Origin: JBLNDJ01 sp050261515
GTDB taxonomy: Bacteria > Acidobacteriota > Terriglobia > Bryobacterales > Bryobacteraceae
Reading direction: 5' to 3'
DNA length: 64,000 bases
Assembly (NCBI GenBank): GCA_050261515.1
Contig: JBLNDJ010000015.1
Coordinates: forward strand, 94,033-158,032
The notes beneath the pieces are model-generated. The model was not told where the DNA came from. It was given only the letters and a program-made list of their open reading frames with translations, and made no database searches. Every line of letters begins with the position of its first letter. The stretch's first letter is position 1. Position numbers and translations under genes: made by a program. Positions 50,280 through 57,905 of this stretch are shown piece after piece.

Positions 50280-51775
50280 GCCAGCGCCTCCAACATGGTC
50301 TTCTGCATGACGGTGCGCGGCGGCGCCTCGCCCGTCCAGATCTCGAACTGCCGCGCTGCCTGCTCGAGGAACATCTCCGTGCCTGGGATGACGGTCTTGC
50401 CCTGCTCGCGCGCGCGCCGCAGCAAGAGCGTATCGATCGGATTGTAAACCATGTCGAGCACGACATCGCCCGGGATGCGGTCCGGGAAAAACACCTCGTT
50501 CACGTTCGGGCACATGCCGAGCGGCGTCGCGTGCACGAGCGCGTCGAAGTGCCCCGCCTCGGCCTGCTCGCGCGTGAGCGGCTCGGCGCCGCACACCTTC
50601 GCGAGCGCGCGCACGCGGTCCGGATTTCGCCCCGTGATCGACAGCGCCGCCCCGGCCGCGGTCAGCGCGAACGCCGCCCCGCGAGCCGCCCCGCCGTTTC
50701 CCGCCAGCAGCACCGACGATTTCGCGAGACGCATGTGCCTGGCGAGCGGCACCGTCAATCCTTCGGCGTCCGTATTCGTGCCGCGCCACTTGCCGGCCTT
50801 CCGCCACACCGTGTTCACCGCCCCGATGCGCCGCGCCAGCGGCTCGATCACGTCCAGATACCGGATGATCTTCTGTTTGTGCGGGATCGTCACGCTGAAC
50901 CCGGCCACGGGCAGCTTCGACGCCATTGTCATGAAGTCCTTCAGGTGCGCGGGCTGCACCAGAAACGGCAGGTACACCGCGTCGATGCGCCGCGACTGGA
51001 ACGCGCGGTTGTGCACGGCGGGAGAGATCGAATGCCCCACGGGATCGGCGATGACGCCGTAGATGCGCGTATCGCGCGCCAGTTTCTCGATGCGGTAAAG
51101 CTGCCGCAACTGCCGGGCGCAGACCTGGCCCGCGGCCGTTCCCTCGGCCGCCGCCGGCGCGGCGTACGTGTAGAGCCCGCCGAACTGCGTCGAAAGCACG
51201 CGCGACGGAAACCCCGTCTCGCCCATCGCCAGCAGCACCAGCGGAACTCGCGGGTGCGAACGCCCGAGCGCGAGCACGCGCAGGTTGTCCGACGGCTTGC
51301 GCGCCGTGGTGACGATCTTGTACGCATCGGCCGGTATGCGCTCCATCCGCCGCAGCACCGGCTCCATGGCGGGCGTCCCTTCGAAGTTGTGATACGAAAT
51401 AACGAGCCGCGTGCGCCCGCGGAACACGTCGAGCTTCGCGGGCGCGGCCTCGGCGCTCTCGATCTCGACATCCACCGCGCGTGCGCCCGCCTCGACCGCG
51501 GCGCCCAGGATGCGTATCTGGTCGTCGATGCTGCCGTTGAACCGCCCGTGGTTCTGATGGCGGCGGCACGTCGCCAGGATCGTGCAGTCCGGATGCTCGG
51601 AAAGGAACTGCCGCATCCCGCGGACGCCCTGTTCGGGAGTGTCGAGATAGTCCAGCCTGAATTCCAGAAACGTCTCACCGGCTTCGACCTCGCGCCGGGC
51701 CTTGTCCAGAAGGCTTTCGGTCGTTGGGAAACCAAGCGCAATCGCAATGCGCGGCCATGTGTCACGGGACGCCAT
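50276..51775 (-). CDS. aroDE: fused 3-dehydroquinate dehydratase / shikimate dehydrogenase
   Basis: 499 aa. The N-terminal 215 residues are a type I dehydroquinase: His129 (VISYHNFEG) and the Schiff-base Lys153 (YKIVTTARK). Residues about 230-499 are shikimate dehydrogenase: GVIADPVGHSISPAVHN, SVTIPHKQ and the NADP loop GNGGAARG. The two catalyse consecutive shikimate steps. The fusion resembles plant DHQ-SDH and is known in some bacteria. ATG 51775 lies 11 bases after TATATT. Confidence 0.92.
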   Translation of the reverse strand: MASRDTWPRIAIALGFPTTESLLDKARREVEAGETFLEFRLDYLDTPEQGVRGMRQFLSEHPDCTILATCRRHQNHGRFNGSIDDQIRILGAAVEAGARAVDVEIESAEAAPAKLDVFRGRTRLVISYHNFEGTPAMEPVLRRMERIPADAYKIVTTARKPSDNLRVLALGRSHPRVPLVLLAMGETGFPSRVLSTQFGGLYTYAAPAAAEGTAAGQVCARQLRQLYRIEKLARDTRIYGVIADPVGHSISPAVHNRAFQSRRIDAVYLPFLVQPAHLKDFMTMASKLPVAGFSVTIPHKQKIIRYLDVIEPLARRIGAVNTVWRKAGKWRGTNTDAEGLTVPLARHMRLAKSSVLLAGNGGAARGAAFALTAAGAALSITGRNPDRVRALAKVCGAEPLTREQAEAGHFDALVHATPLGMCPNVNEVFFPDRIPGDVVLDMVYNPIDTLLLRRAREQGKTVIPGTEMFLEQAARQFEIWTGEAPPRTVMQKTMLEALA

Positions 51776-51786
51776 TAATGAGCGCC

Positions 51787-51792
51787 AATATA
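51787..51792 (-). promoter_or_regulatory. -10-like box TATATT for aroDE
   Basis: TATATT ends 11 bases before the ATG at 51775 on the minus strand. No Shine-Dalgarno lies between; the predicted leader is about 5 bases. Confidence 0.4.
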
Positions 51793-51859
51793 TCACGCCG
51801 CGCCTCGATCGGGCATCCTGCCGCACACCGGCATTATGCTATTCAGGGGAGTGTTCAAA

Positions 51860-53032
51860 ATGAACCGCACTAACTTACTTCTGTCTGCCGTGCTGATGCT
51901 GGCGTCCTGCCCCGCGCTGCCGGCCCTCGAAAACGGCCAGGCCCGCACGCCGCCGATGGGCTGGAACAGTTGGAACAAGTTCGGCTGCGACGTCAGCGAA
52001 AAACTGATCAAGGAAATGGCTGATGCGATGGTCTCGAGCGGCATGAAGGCCGCCGGATACTCGTACATCGTCATCGACGACTGCTGGCAGGTCAGCCGCG
52101 ACAAGGACGGCAACATCGTTCCCGACGCGCAGCGCTTCCCTTCCGGCATGAAAGCGCTCGCCGAATACGTCCACGCGAAAGGCCTGCAATTCGGCATCTA
52201 CTCGGACGCCGGAACCGGCACCTGCCAGAACCGCCCGGGCAGCCGCGGCTATGAATTTCAGGACGCGCGCCAGTACGCCGCCTGGGGCGTCGACTACCTC
52301 AAATACGACTGGTGCAACCACTCGACGCAGGATTCGCGCGCTTCTTACGGCCTCATGAGCGAGGCGCTCAAAAAATCGGGCCGCCCGATCGTCTTCAGCA
52401 TTTGCGAGTGGGGCAGCACGCAGCCGTGGCTGTGGGCCAAAGACGTCGGCAACCTGTGGCGCACCACCGGAGACATCGTCGATAAGTGGGAGTCCACCCG
52501 GAAGGACGACTTCCTCGGCGTTATGAACATCCTCGACCTTCAGGACGGGCTCGAAGTCTATGCCGGACCCGGCCACTGGAACGATCCCGACATGCTCGAG
52601 GTCGGCAACGGCGGCATGACCGGCACCGAGTATCAGTCGCACTTCAGCCTGTGGTGCATCCTGGCCGCGCCGCTCATGGCGGGCAACGACCTGCGCAGCA
52701 TGAAGCCTGAGATCCGCGCGATCCTCACCAACAAGGAAGCGATCGCCGTGAATCAGGACGCGCTCGGCATGCAGGGGCGCCGCGTGCGCCGCGACGGCGA
52801 CCTAGACATCTGGGCCCGCCAGTTGGCCGATGGCAGCCGGGCCGTCGCGCTGCTCAACCGCGGCAAGGCTCCGGCCGAGATCACCGTAAACTGGGCCGAC
52901 ATCGGCTACCCGAAGCATCTCACGGCGGCCGTCCGCGACCTGTGGAAGCACGAAGACGCGGGCAAGTTCACCGGCAGCTATTCCGCGAAGGTGAAGCCGC
53001 ACGAACTGGTGCTGGTTACCGTGAAGCCGTAG
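51860..53032 (+). CDS. GH27 alpha-galactosidase, secreted
   Basis: 390 aa with a signal peptide (1-23). PPMGWNSWNKFGC is the family start, Asp150 in YLKYDWC is the nucleophile and Asp244 in GHWNDPDMLEVGN the acid/base. It releases terminal alpha-galactose (melibiose, raffinose, galactomannan). ATG 51860 was chosen because GGGGAG lies 8-13 bases upstream. The C-terminal beta-sandwich (from about residue 305) is complete. Confidence 0.93.
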   Translation: MNRTNLLLSAVLMLASCPALPALENGQARTPPMGWNSWNKFGCDVSEKLIKEMADAMVSSGMKAAGYSYIVIDDCWQVSRDKDGNIVPDAQRFPSGMKALAEYVHAKGLQFGIYSDAGTGTCQNRPGSRGYEFQDARQYAAWGVDYLKYDWCNHSTQDSRASYGLMSEALKKSGRPIVFSICEWGSTQPWLWAKDVGNLWRTTGDIVDKWESTRKDDFLGVMNILDLQDGLEVYAGPGHWNDPDMLEVGNGGMTGTEYQSHFSLWCILAAPLMAGNDLRSMKPEIRAILTNKEAIAVNQDALGMQGRRVRRDGDLDIWARQLADGSRAVALLNRGKAPAEITVNWADIGYPKHLTAAVRDLWKHEDAGKFTGSYSAKVKPHELVLVTVKP

Positions 53033-53048
53033 GCGCCCGCCCCACAAA

Positions 53049-54308
53049 TTACCTGGCGGGCGCCGCCGCCTCGCGGTAATCCGCGCTGTGGCCGCTCATC
53101 GTGTTCTTCTCAATGCGCACGGCCCCGGCGCCCGCCAGCTTGAACACCCCGTAGCGCTGCGTTCGTCCCTCCGCGCGCGTGTCCGCGATCTGGTTGCCTT
53201 CGATGACGAGGTCCCCCGCCTTCGGCGCGATCAGGAATCCGTAGCCCTCTTTCGCGTTCCCGTTGTCGACGACTCTGTTCTCCCGGAATGTGTTGCGATG
53301 GCCGCTGTTGGCGAAGGTCTCCTCCCGGAAGTACACGCCGCTGACGCCGTTCCGCGCGATGGTGTTGTTCACGAACTCGTTGTCGGTGTCCTTGTGCCCG
53401 ATCGAGATGCCGTAGTGGCCGTTGTCCACTATCTCGTTGTCCGTGAACTTGCCATGCCGCACGCGCCAGCACAGGAACAGGCCGATATCGTCGTTGTTGT
53501 GCAGCTTGCAGTTCTTCACCACGGCCCGCGCGCTGCCGGTGCCCGGATGGACGCCGTACCCCGTGTGCCCGTACGACTCGCTGTCGAGCACCTGGACGCC
53601 ATCGGTGATCTGGAACGAAATGCCGTCGCCGTTGTAGTTGCGCGCGACGCAGTTCCGGACCGTGCAGTTCCGCACGTTGTAGAAGTAGATCGCCCCGCCG
53701 CGGCATCCGTCGAGATACTCGTTCTCGGCCTTGTTGCCGTCCACCACGATGTCTTCGAAGACGACGTTGGCCGCGTTCATCGCACAAAGGATGGGAAACG
53801 TGTTCTTCACGCGCGCGTGCAGCTTTTCGAGCTCATAGTCGCGAACGGTCGGAGGGTTGATCCGGAGGATGGGGCCCTCGACCGCCGTGACGCTCGTGAC
53901 TGTAACGTCCCATCCGCTGCGCAGCGTATCGTCCATCACCGTGATACCCATGCCCGGACGGAACTTCTCCGGCTCCGCGACCGCCAGGTAGGTCTCGCCG
54001 TAATCGCCGTCCTCGGCGAGCGCGCTCTGGACGCCGCGCGTCTTCCTCAAAATCGTCTGCTTGCCCGACGCACCGCGCACCGTCACGCCCGACGGTACGA
54101 TGAGGCTGTTGTCCATATCGTACGTGCCCGGCCCGATCGAGAGCGTGTCGCCGGTCTTGAGCATGTCCGCGGCTTTCTGCAAGGCCACGTTGTCCTTCCC
54201 GACGACGTCGGCGGCTCCCGACTGGGCGACCGTGATGGTGCGGGCGGAACGTGTGCCGGAGCACGAGACCGTCGCAATCGCTGCGGCGACTAGGATACAG
54301 ATGCGCAT
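53049..54308 (-). CDS. right-handed parallel beta-helix protein, secreted
   Basis: 419 aa with an N-terminal signal ending at VSCSG, possibly a lipobox. The bulk is a parallel beta-helix repeat: NVVFEDIVVDGNK, NCTVRNCVARN, DNEIVDNGHYGISIG, NNTIARNGVSGVYF. These are found in pectate lyase and polygalacturonase relatives; no strict catalytic set is recognised. It probably binds or cuts a polysaccharide. Its ATG is 19 bases inside the pyrDK gene. Confidence 0.82.
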   Translation of the reverse strand: MRICILVAAAIATVSCSGTRSARTITVAQSGAADVVGKDNVALQKAADMLKTGDTLSIGPGTYDMDNSLIVPSGVTVRGASGKQTILRKTRGVQSALAEDGDYGETYLAVAEPEKFRPGMGITVMDDTLRSGWDVTVTSVTAVEGPILRINPPTVRDYELEKLHARVKNTFPILCAMNAANVVFEDIVVDGNKAENEYLDGCRGGAIYFYNVRNCTVRNCVARNYNGDGISFQITDGVQVLDSESYGHTGYGVHPGTGSARAVVKNCKLHNNDDIGLFLCWRVRHGKFTDNEIVDNGHYGISIGHKDTDNEFVNNTIARNGVSGVYFREETFANSGHRNTFRENRVVDNGNAKEGYGFLIAPKAGDLVIEGNQIADTRAEGRTQRYGVFKLAGAGAVRIEKNTMSGHSADYREAAAPAR

Positions 54309-55990
54309 GGCCGTGAGTTTACCAGTTCGTTCAAGGGCAGGAACGGGCCGTCGATGCAGGTAAGCGCGCCCGAGGGGCTCGCGCACTTGCCGCAGATGCC
54401 GACGCCGCAGCTCGTCATATACTCGACCGCGCCGATGATGCGGTCTTCCGGAACATATTGCTTCTGGATATCGAAGCACCGGACGACCATCGGCCCGGGC
54501 CCGCAGTTGACGAACACGGCGCCTTCCCGTTCGGCGGGCGGCAGGTCGCGCAGGAGTGCGGGGACAAAACCGTGCAGACCCGCGCTTCCGTCGTCGGTTG
54601 CGACCCGTACCTCGCCGAGCGCGCGGAAGCGGTCGAGATCGATCAGGTGGTCCGCCGAGCGCGCGCCGAGCAGGAAGATCTGCCGGTTGCCGCCGCCGCG
54701 CGACTGATGAGCGATCTCGAGCAGTGACGCGATGCCCGTCCCGCCGCCGGCGAAGACGATCGTGGAATTGCTGAACCGCGGCGTGGGCCGCCCATAGGGT
54801 CCGCGCAGCAGAATTTCGGAGCCTGGCCCGAGTTCGGCCAGCCTCTTCGTGAACTCGCCGACGGTTCGAACGACGATGCTCTTTTCGGATGCCGAGAACA
54901 CCGCAAACGGCTTTTCGCCCAAACCCGGAATGCAGATGAAGAAGAACCGGCCCGCGAGATCGCCGTCGCGGTAATCGCCGGGCAGCGAATCGAGCCTGAG
55001 CTTGAAGAGCGAATCGTTGTAGTCCACGCGAGAGCACACGCGGGCTTTCGCGTAGTCCATCGAAACGAGCGTTTCGCAGGACCGCTGGTACCGCGCATCC
55101 CCGCCCTCGCGAACATCGTGATCGAGCGCGGCAAGATACTCGCGCATGCTTGCGCCATCGAGTCCCGTGAGCGAACTGCCGATGCCGAACAGGTCCGCGC
55201 CGCACATCGCGAACTGGCGCACATGGTCGGGCGACGCGATGCCGCCCATCCCGATGATGACCGGACCCTCGCCGATCGCCTTCCGGACCTGCTCGACCGC
55301 GCGAAGCGCCATGGGCCGTATGCCATCGCCCGACATCCCGCCCCAGCGGTTGTGCAGGATCGGCGAATCGCCGACGGCGGCCATCGCGGGCCCGACCGTG
55401 TTGATGACCGTGATCCCCGCCGCGCCGGACTCGATCGCGGCAACGGCCGTCCCACCCAGGTTTGGAACGGTCGAAGAGAGCTTCACAAAGACGGGCACGC
55501 CCGTGGCATCGGCCACCGCGCGAGTGATCTGCTTGAGCAGTTCGGTATCCTGCCCGATCTCAGCGCCGTACCCCTTTGCGTGCGGGCAGGACATATTCAG
55601 CTCGAACCCATCGGCAACGGGAAGCAGCGTGCGCGCGGCCTCGAGGAACGTGGGGACGTCCGAGCCGAAGATCGAGACGAGCAGAAACTTGTCCGCGGGG
55701 ATCTCGATCTCGCGAAGCTCCGCGAGAAACCGCTCCGCCCCGGGATTCGCCAGCCCAACGGCATTGATGTAGCACCCGGGAGCGTAGCGCGCATAGATCG
55801 GCTCGCGATACCCCGCCCGCGGCTGCGCGCTGATGCTCTTGGTGGTGACGACGCCGAGCGCGGGAATCTCCGCAAAGCACCGCCGGATGGTCGAGGCATG
55901 GGTGCACCGGATCCCGGACGGAATCACGAACCGCCCGCGGATGGTCTTGCGGCCAAGGGTATAAGGCTGGTCGAAGCGGGAAAGAAGCAT
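54290..55990 (-). CDS. pyrD: fused class 1B dihydroorotate dehydrogenase PyrD-PyrK
   Basis: 566 aa. The N-terminal 300 residues are dihydroorotate dehydrogenase with the 1B-type catalytic Cys135 in ELNMSCPHAKGYG and FMN-site strands VFVKLSS and IIGMGGIAS. From about residue 330 the sequence is PyrK-like: FAD/NAD region (LLRGPYGRPTP, FAGGGTGIASLL) and the [2Fe-2S] ligands Cys528, Cys533, Cys536 and Cys545. Normally the two subunits are separate genes. The fused enzyme would oxidise dihydroorotate with NAD+ in one chain. Confidence 0.9.
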   Translation of the reverse strand: MLLSRFDQPYTLGRKTIRGRFVIPSGIRCTHASTIRRCFAEIPALGVVTTKSISAQPRAGYREPIYARYAPGCYINAVGLANPGAERFLAELREIEIPADKFLLVSIFGSDVPTFLEAARTLLPVADGFELNMSCPHAKGYGAEIGQDTELLKQITRAVADATGVPVFVKLSSTVPNLGGTAVAAIESGAAGITVINTVGPAMAAVGDSPILHNRWGGMSGDGIRPMALRAVEQVRKAIGEGPVIIGMGGIASPDHVRQFAMCGADLFGIGSSLTGLDGASMREYLAALDHDVREGGDARYQRSCETLVSMDYAKARVCSRVDYNDSLFKLRLDSLPGDYRDGDLAGRFFFICIPGLGEKPFAVFSASEKSIVVRTVGEFTKRLAELGPGSEILLRGPYGRPTPRFSNSTIVFAGGGTGIASLLEIAHQSRGGGNRQIFLLGARSADHLIDLDRFRALGEVRVATDDGSAGLHGFVPALLRDLPPAEREGAVFVNCGPGPMVVRCFDIQKQYVPEDRIIGAVEYMTSCGVGICGKCASPSGALTCIDGPFLPLNELVNSRPCASVS

Positions 55991-56030
55991 GGATGAACCA
56001 GAGATGATAGCAGGAAACGGGGGAGTGTCC

Positions 56031-56061
56031 GATTTTGGGATTAGCGTCGTTTTGCAAAAAT
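56031..56061 (+). repeat. direct repeat copy 1 in the 56-56.5 kb gap
   Basis: This segment, ATTTTGGGATTAGCGTCGTT and onward, is similar to 56357-56388 in the same orientation (TTTTGGGATT-R-GC...GTT). The shared part is about 25 bases with several mismatches. It is a short dispersed element or a remnant of a duplication. Confidence 0.45.
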
Positions 56062-56234
56062 CAGTCTTTCAGGGTGCCGTAGGGCCGCGACGGCGTTGAT
56101 GGTCTCGTTGAGGTGTGCGGCTGTCATCGTCCCAGGATGAAGCATACCGAGCCCAGGAACGGGAGATGGGTGGCGTAAGTGTGGGAAGGGGCGGGCAAAA
56201 TTCGCTGATGTTCGGCGTGACCGACTGGCGGGGG

Positions 56235-56264
56235 CACGCCGGCCTCGTCCCCGGGGCCGGCGTG
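56235..56264. repeat. perfect 10-base-stem inverted repeat
   Basis: CACGCCGGCC (56235-56244) pairs with GGCCGGCGTG (56255-56264) around a 10-base loop. No T-tract follows, so it is unlikely to be an intrinsic terminator. It may be part of a small repeat element in the gene-free gap. Confidence 0.55.
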
Positions 56265-56356
56265 GAGCCTATGTCCAGTAAAAGCTACTGCTGCAATAGT
56301 TGCGTTACTCCCATATCGCCGCCATCATTACCTCCTATGCGTGAACCGGGGCTGTG

Positions 56357-56388
56357 CGTTTTGGGATTGGCTTTGTTCTGTAAGATTG
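56357..56388 (+). repeat. direct repeat copy 2 in the 56-56.5 kb gap
   Basis: Second copy of the segment at 56031-56061, reading GCGTTTTGGGATTGGC and onward, same orientation, about 325 bases downstream. See copy 1. Confidence 0.45.
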
Positions 56389-56570
56389 CACTTCCGGGGA
56401 AATCGCCGCGGAGGCAGCCCAGTCGTGGGACGGCTGGCGCCAATGCGAACAGACCGGGGCGGTGAAATCCATTCGCATTTGCGATAACTGCTGAAAACGA
56501 GAGAAGTTTATGACTCAGCAGCACATTGGAAATCGGTGATTGCCCAGCAAAAGGAGGTAGTCAAGCATGC

Positions 56571-56576
56571 TATAAT
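56571..56576 (+). promoter_or_regulatory. TATAAT box of the glycan methyltransferase gene
   Basis: Perfect TATAAT preceded by TGC (extended -10). If used, transcription starts near 56583 and translation must start at 56595 or 56622. AAGGAGG (56550-56556), a textbook ribosome site, lies upstream, yet the nearest ATG (56567) reads ATG-CTA-TAA. Confidence 0.45.
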
Positions 56577-56621
56577 CGCGGCTTCCCGGGCCGAATGGCC
56601 CCTTTTTTGAAGCCGTTATCC

Positions 56622-57905
56622 ATGGCCGAAACAAATCTCACTCCGGTGGATTCCGAGGACGTATTCGCATTGGTGCAGGCGAGCATTCAGAGCGGCAGCG
56701 ACACGCGGCCTGTCCAATTTCATACGGGCAGGTTCGAACTCGCTCCGGTTACATCAGGGCCGCTTGCCGCCTCGGATGAGCGGTTGCTAAGAGTGCTATC
56801 GGAGTTCCACAGCCGCGTCGCGCGGATCGGTGTCTGCCCACCGGCGCCACCAACTTTACGAGGACGCATCGGGCAGACAATCATCGCCGGCTTGAAGCGT
56901 TTGTTATGGTGGCATAGTCAGACCGTAGAGAGCTCCTTCGAATCCGTCCAACTGGTTTTCAGGGAGCACCTGGCGCTCACCCGCGCCCTTGCACACCGGC
57001 TGGAAGAGGCGGTAGGGAAGCAGGTGCAGGCCGAGTTCGAGATTGGCAAGATTCACCAGGAACTCGAACGAATCGATGACCGCATGCTTTCGATCGAAGA
57101 GCAGGGCCGCGGTCTGGACAGATATGCACATGAGACGCGTGCCGGCGTTTCGCTGCAGTTGCGCCAACTCGCGGCTATGGATCAGAGGCCGCAGAAAGAT
57201 GACACGGCAAGAGAAACGCGGACGGACAACGTTGATGTCGGGCTCGACGCGCTGTATCTGGCGTTCGAGAATCGATTTCGCGGATCACGCGAAGAGATTA
57301 AGTCGCGGCTTGCGGCATACCTGCCCCTACTCAAAGCGGCAGGGATCGGTGGCGTCGCAATGCCCGTACTGGACCTCGGGGCCGGCCGGGGCGAGTGGTT
57401 AGAACTGCTGCGCGAACGTGGACTCACCGGACGCGGGGTAGATCGCAACAGCGCCATGGTCGAACTGTGCCGTTCGCACAACCTCGATGTCCATTATGGC
57501 GACTTTTCCAATTACCTTCGTTCGCTGCCGGACTGTAGCATTGGCACGGTTTCCGCGTTCCATATAGTCGAGCATCTGCCTTTCCCGGCGTTCATCTCGC
57601 TGCTGGACGAGTGCCTCCGAGTGCTGAAACCCGGCGGACTTCTGATCCTCGAAACTCCGAATCCGACCAACGTCCTTGTCGGCTCGCATACCTTTTACAT
57701 GGATCCGACGCATTTACATCCCTTGCCGCCCGCGATGTTGCACTTCTTTGTGGAGGCGCGCGGGTATTCGGATATTCGCTGTCTGGACCTTCATCCGTAT
57801 CCCGAGGCGATAAGGCTGCCCGAGGACGGCAATCCGGTAGCTAAGCGAGTTAACGAGCACTTTTACGGTGCACAGGACTATGCAATCATCGCGTGCAGGC
57901 CTTAG
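56622..57905 (+). CDS. class I methyltransferase with N-terminal coiled coil (glycan type)
   Basis: 427 aa from ATG 56622; an ATG at 56595 is also possible. Residues about 110-190 are a heptad-rich helix (QAEFEIGKIHQELERIDDRM), a probable coiled coil. The SAM-binding site VLDLGAGRGEWLELL is at 249-263, then GVDRNSAMV, HIVEHLPF and KPGGLLILETPNP. Similar coiled-coil methyltransferases cap or modify O-antigen chains. Its end overlaps the next glycosyltransferase start by 38 bases, so both belong to one operon. Confidence 0.82.
   Translation: MAETNLTPVDSEDVFALVQASIQSGSDTRPVQFHTGRFELAPVTSGPLAASDERLLRVLSEFHSRVARIGVCPPAPPTLRGRIGQTIIAGLKRLLWWHSQTVESSFESVQLVFREHLALTRALAHRLEEAVGKQVQAEFEIGKIHQELERIDDRMLSIEEQGRGLDRYAHETRAGVSLQLRQLAAMDQRPQKDDTARETRTDNVDVGLDALYLAFENRFRGSREEIKSRLAAYLPLLKAAGIGGVAMPVLDLGAGRGEWLELLRERGLTGRGVDRNSAMVELCRSHNLDVHYGDFSNYLRSLPDCSIGTVSAFHIVEHLPFPAFISLLDECLRVLKPGGLLILETPNPTNVLVGSHTFYMDPTHLHPLPPAMLHFFVEARGYSDIRCLDLHPYPEAIRLPEDGNPVAKRVNEHFYGAQDYAIIACRP

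Larger units (their letters stand above)
56100..56525. other. gene-poor stretch
   Basis: From the pyrDK start (55990) to about 56570 I see no credible gene. Short frames exist but lack ribosome sites and family features. It contains the two direct repeats and a 10-base-stem hairpin, and marks the change from GC-rich housekeeping sequence to the lower-GC glycan region. Confidence 0.55.

Noticed and set aside
56115..56465. 116-codon open frame in the gene-poor gap
   Set aside because: No ribosome site, no family feature, and it contains the hairpin and one of the direct repeats, so it is more likely non-coding.
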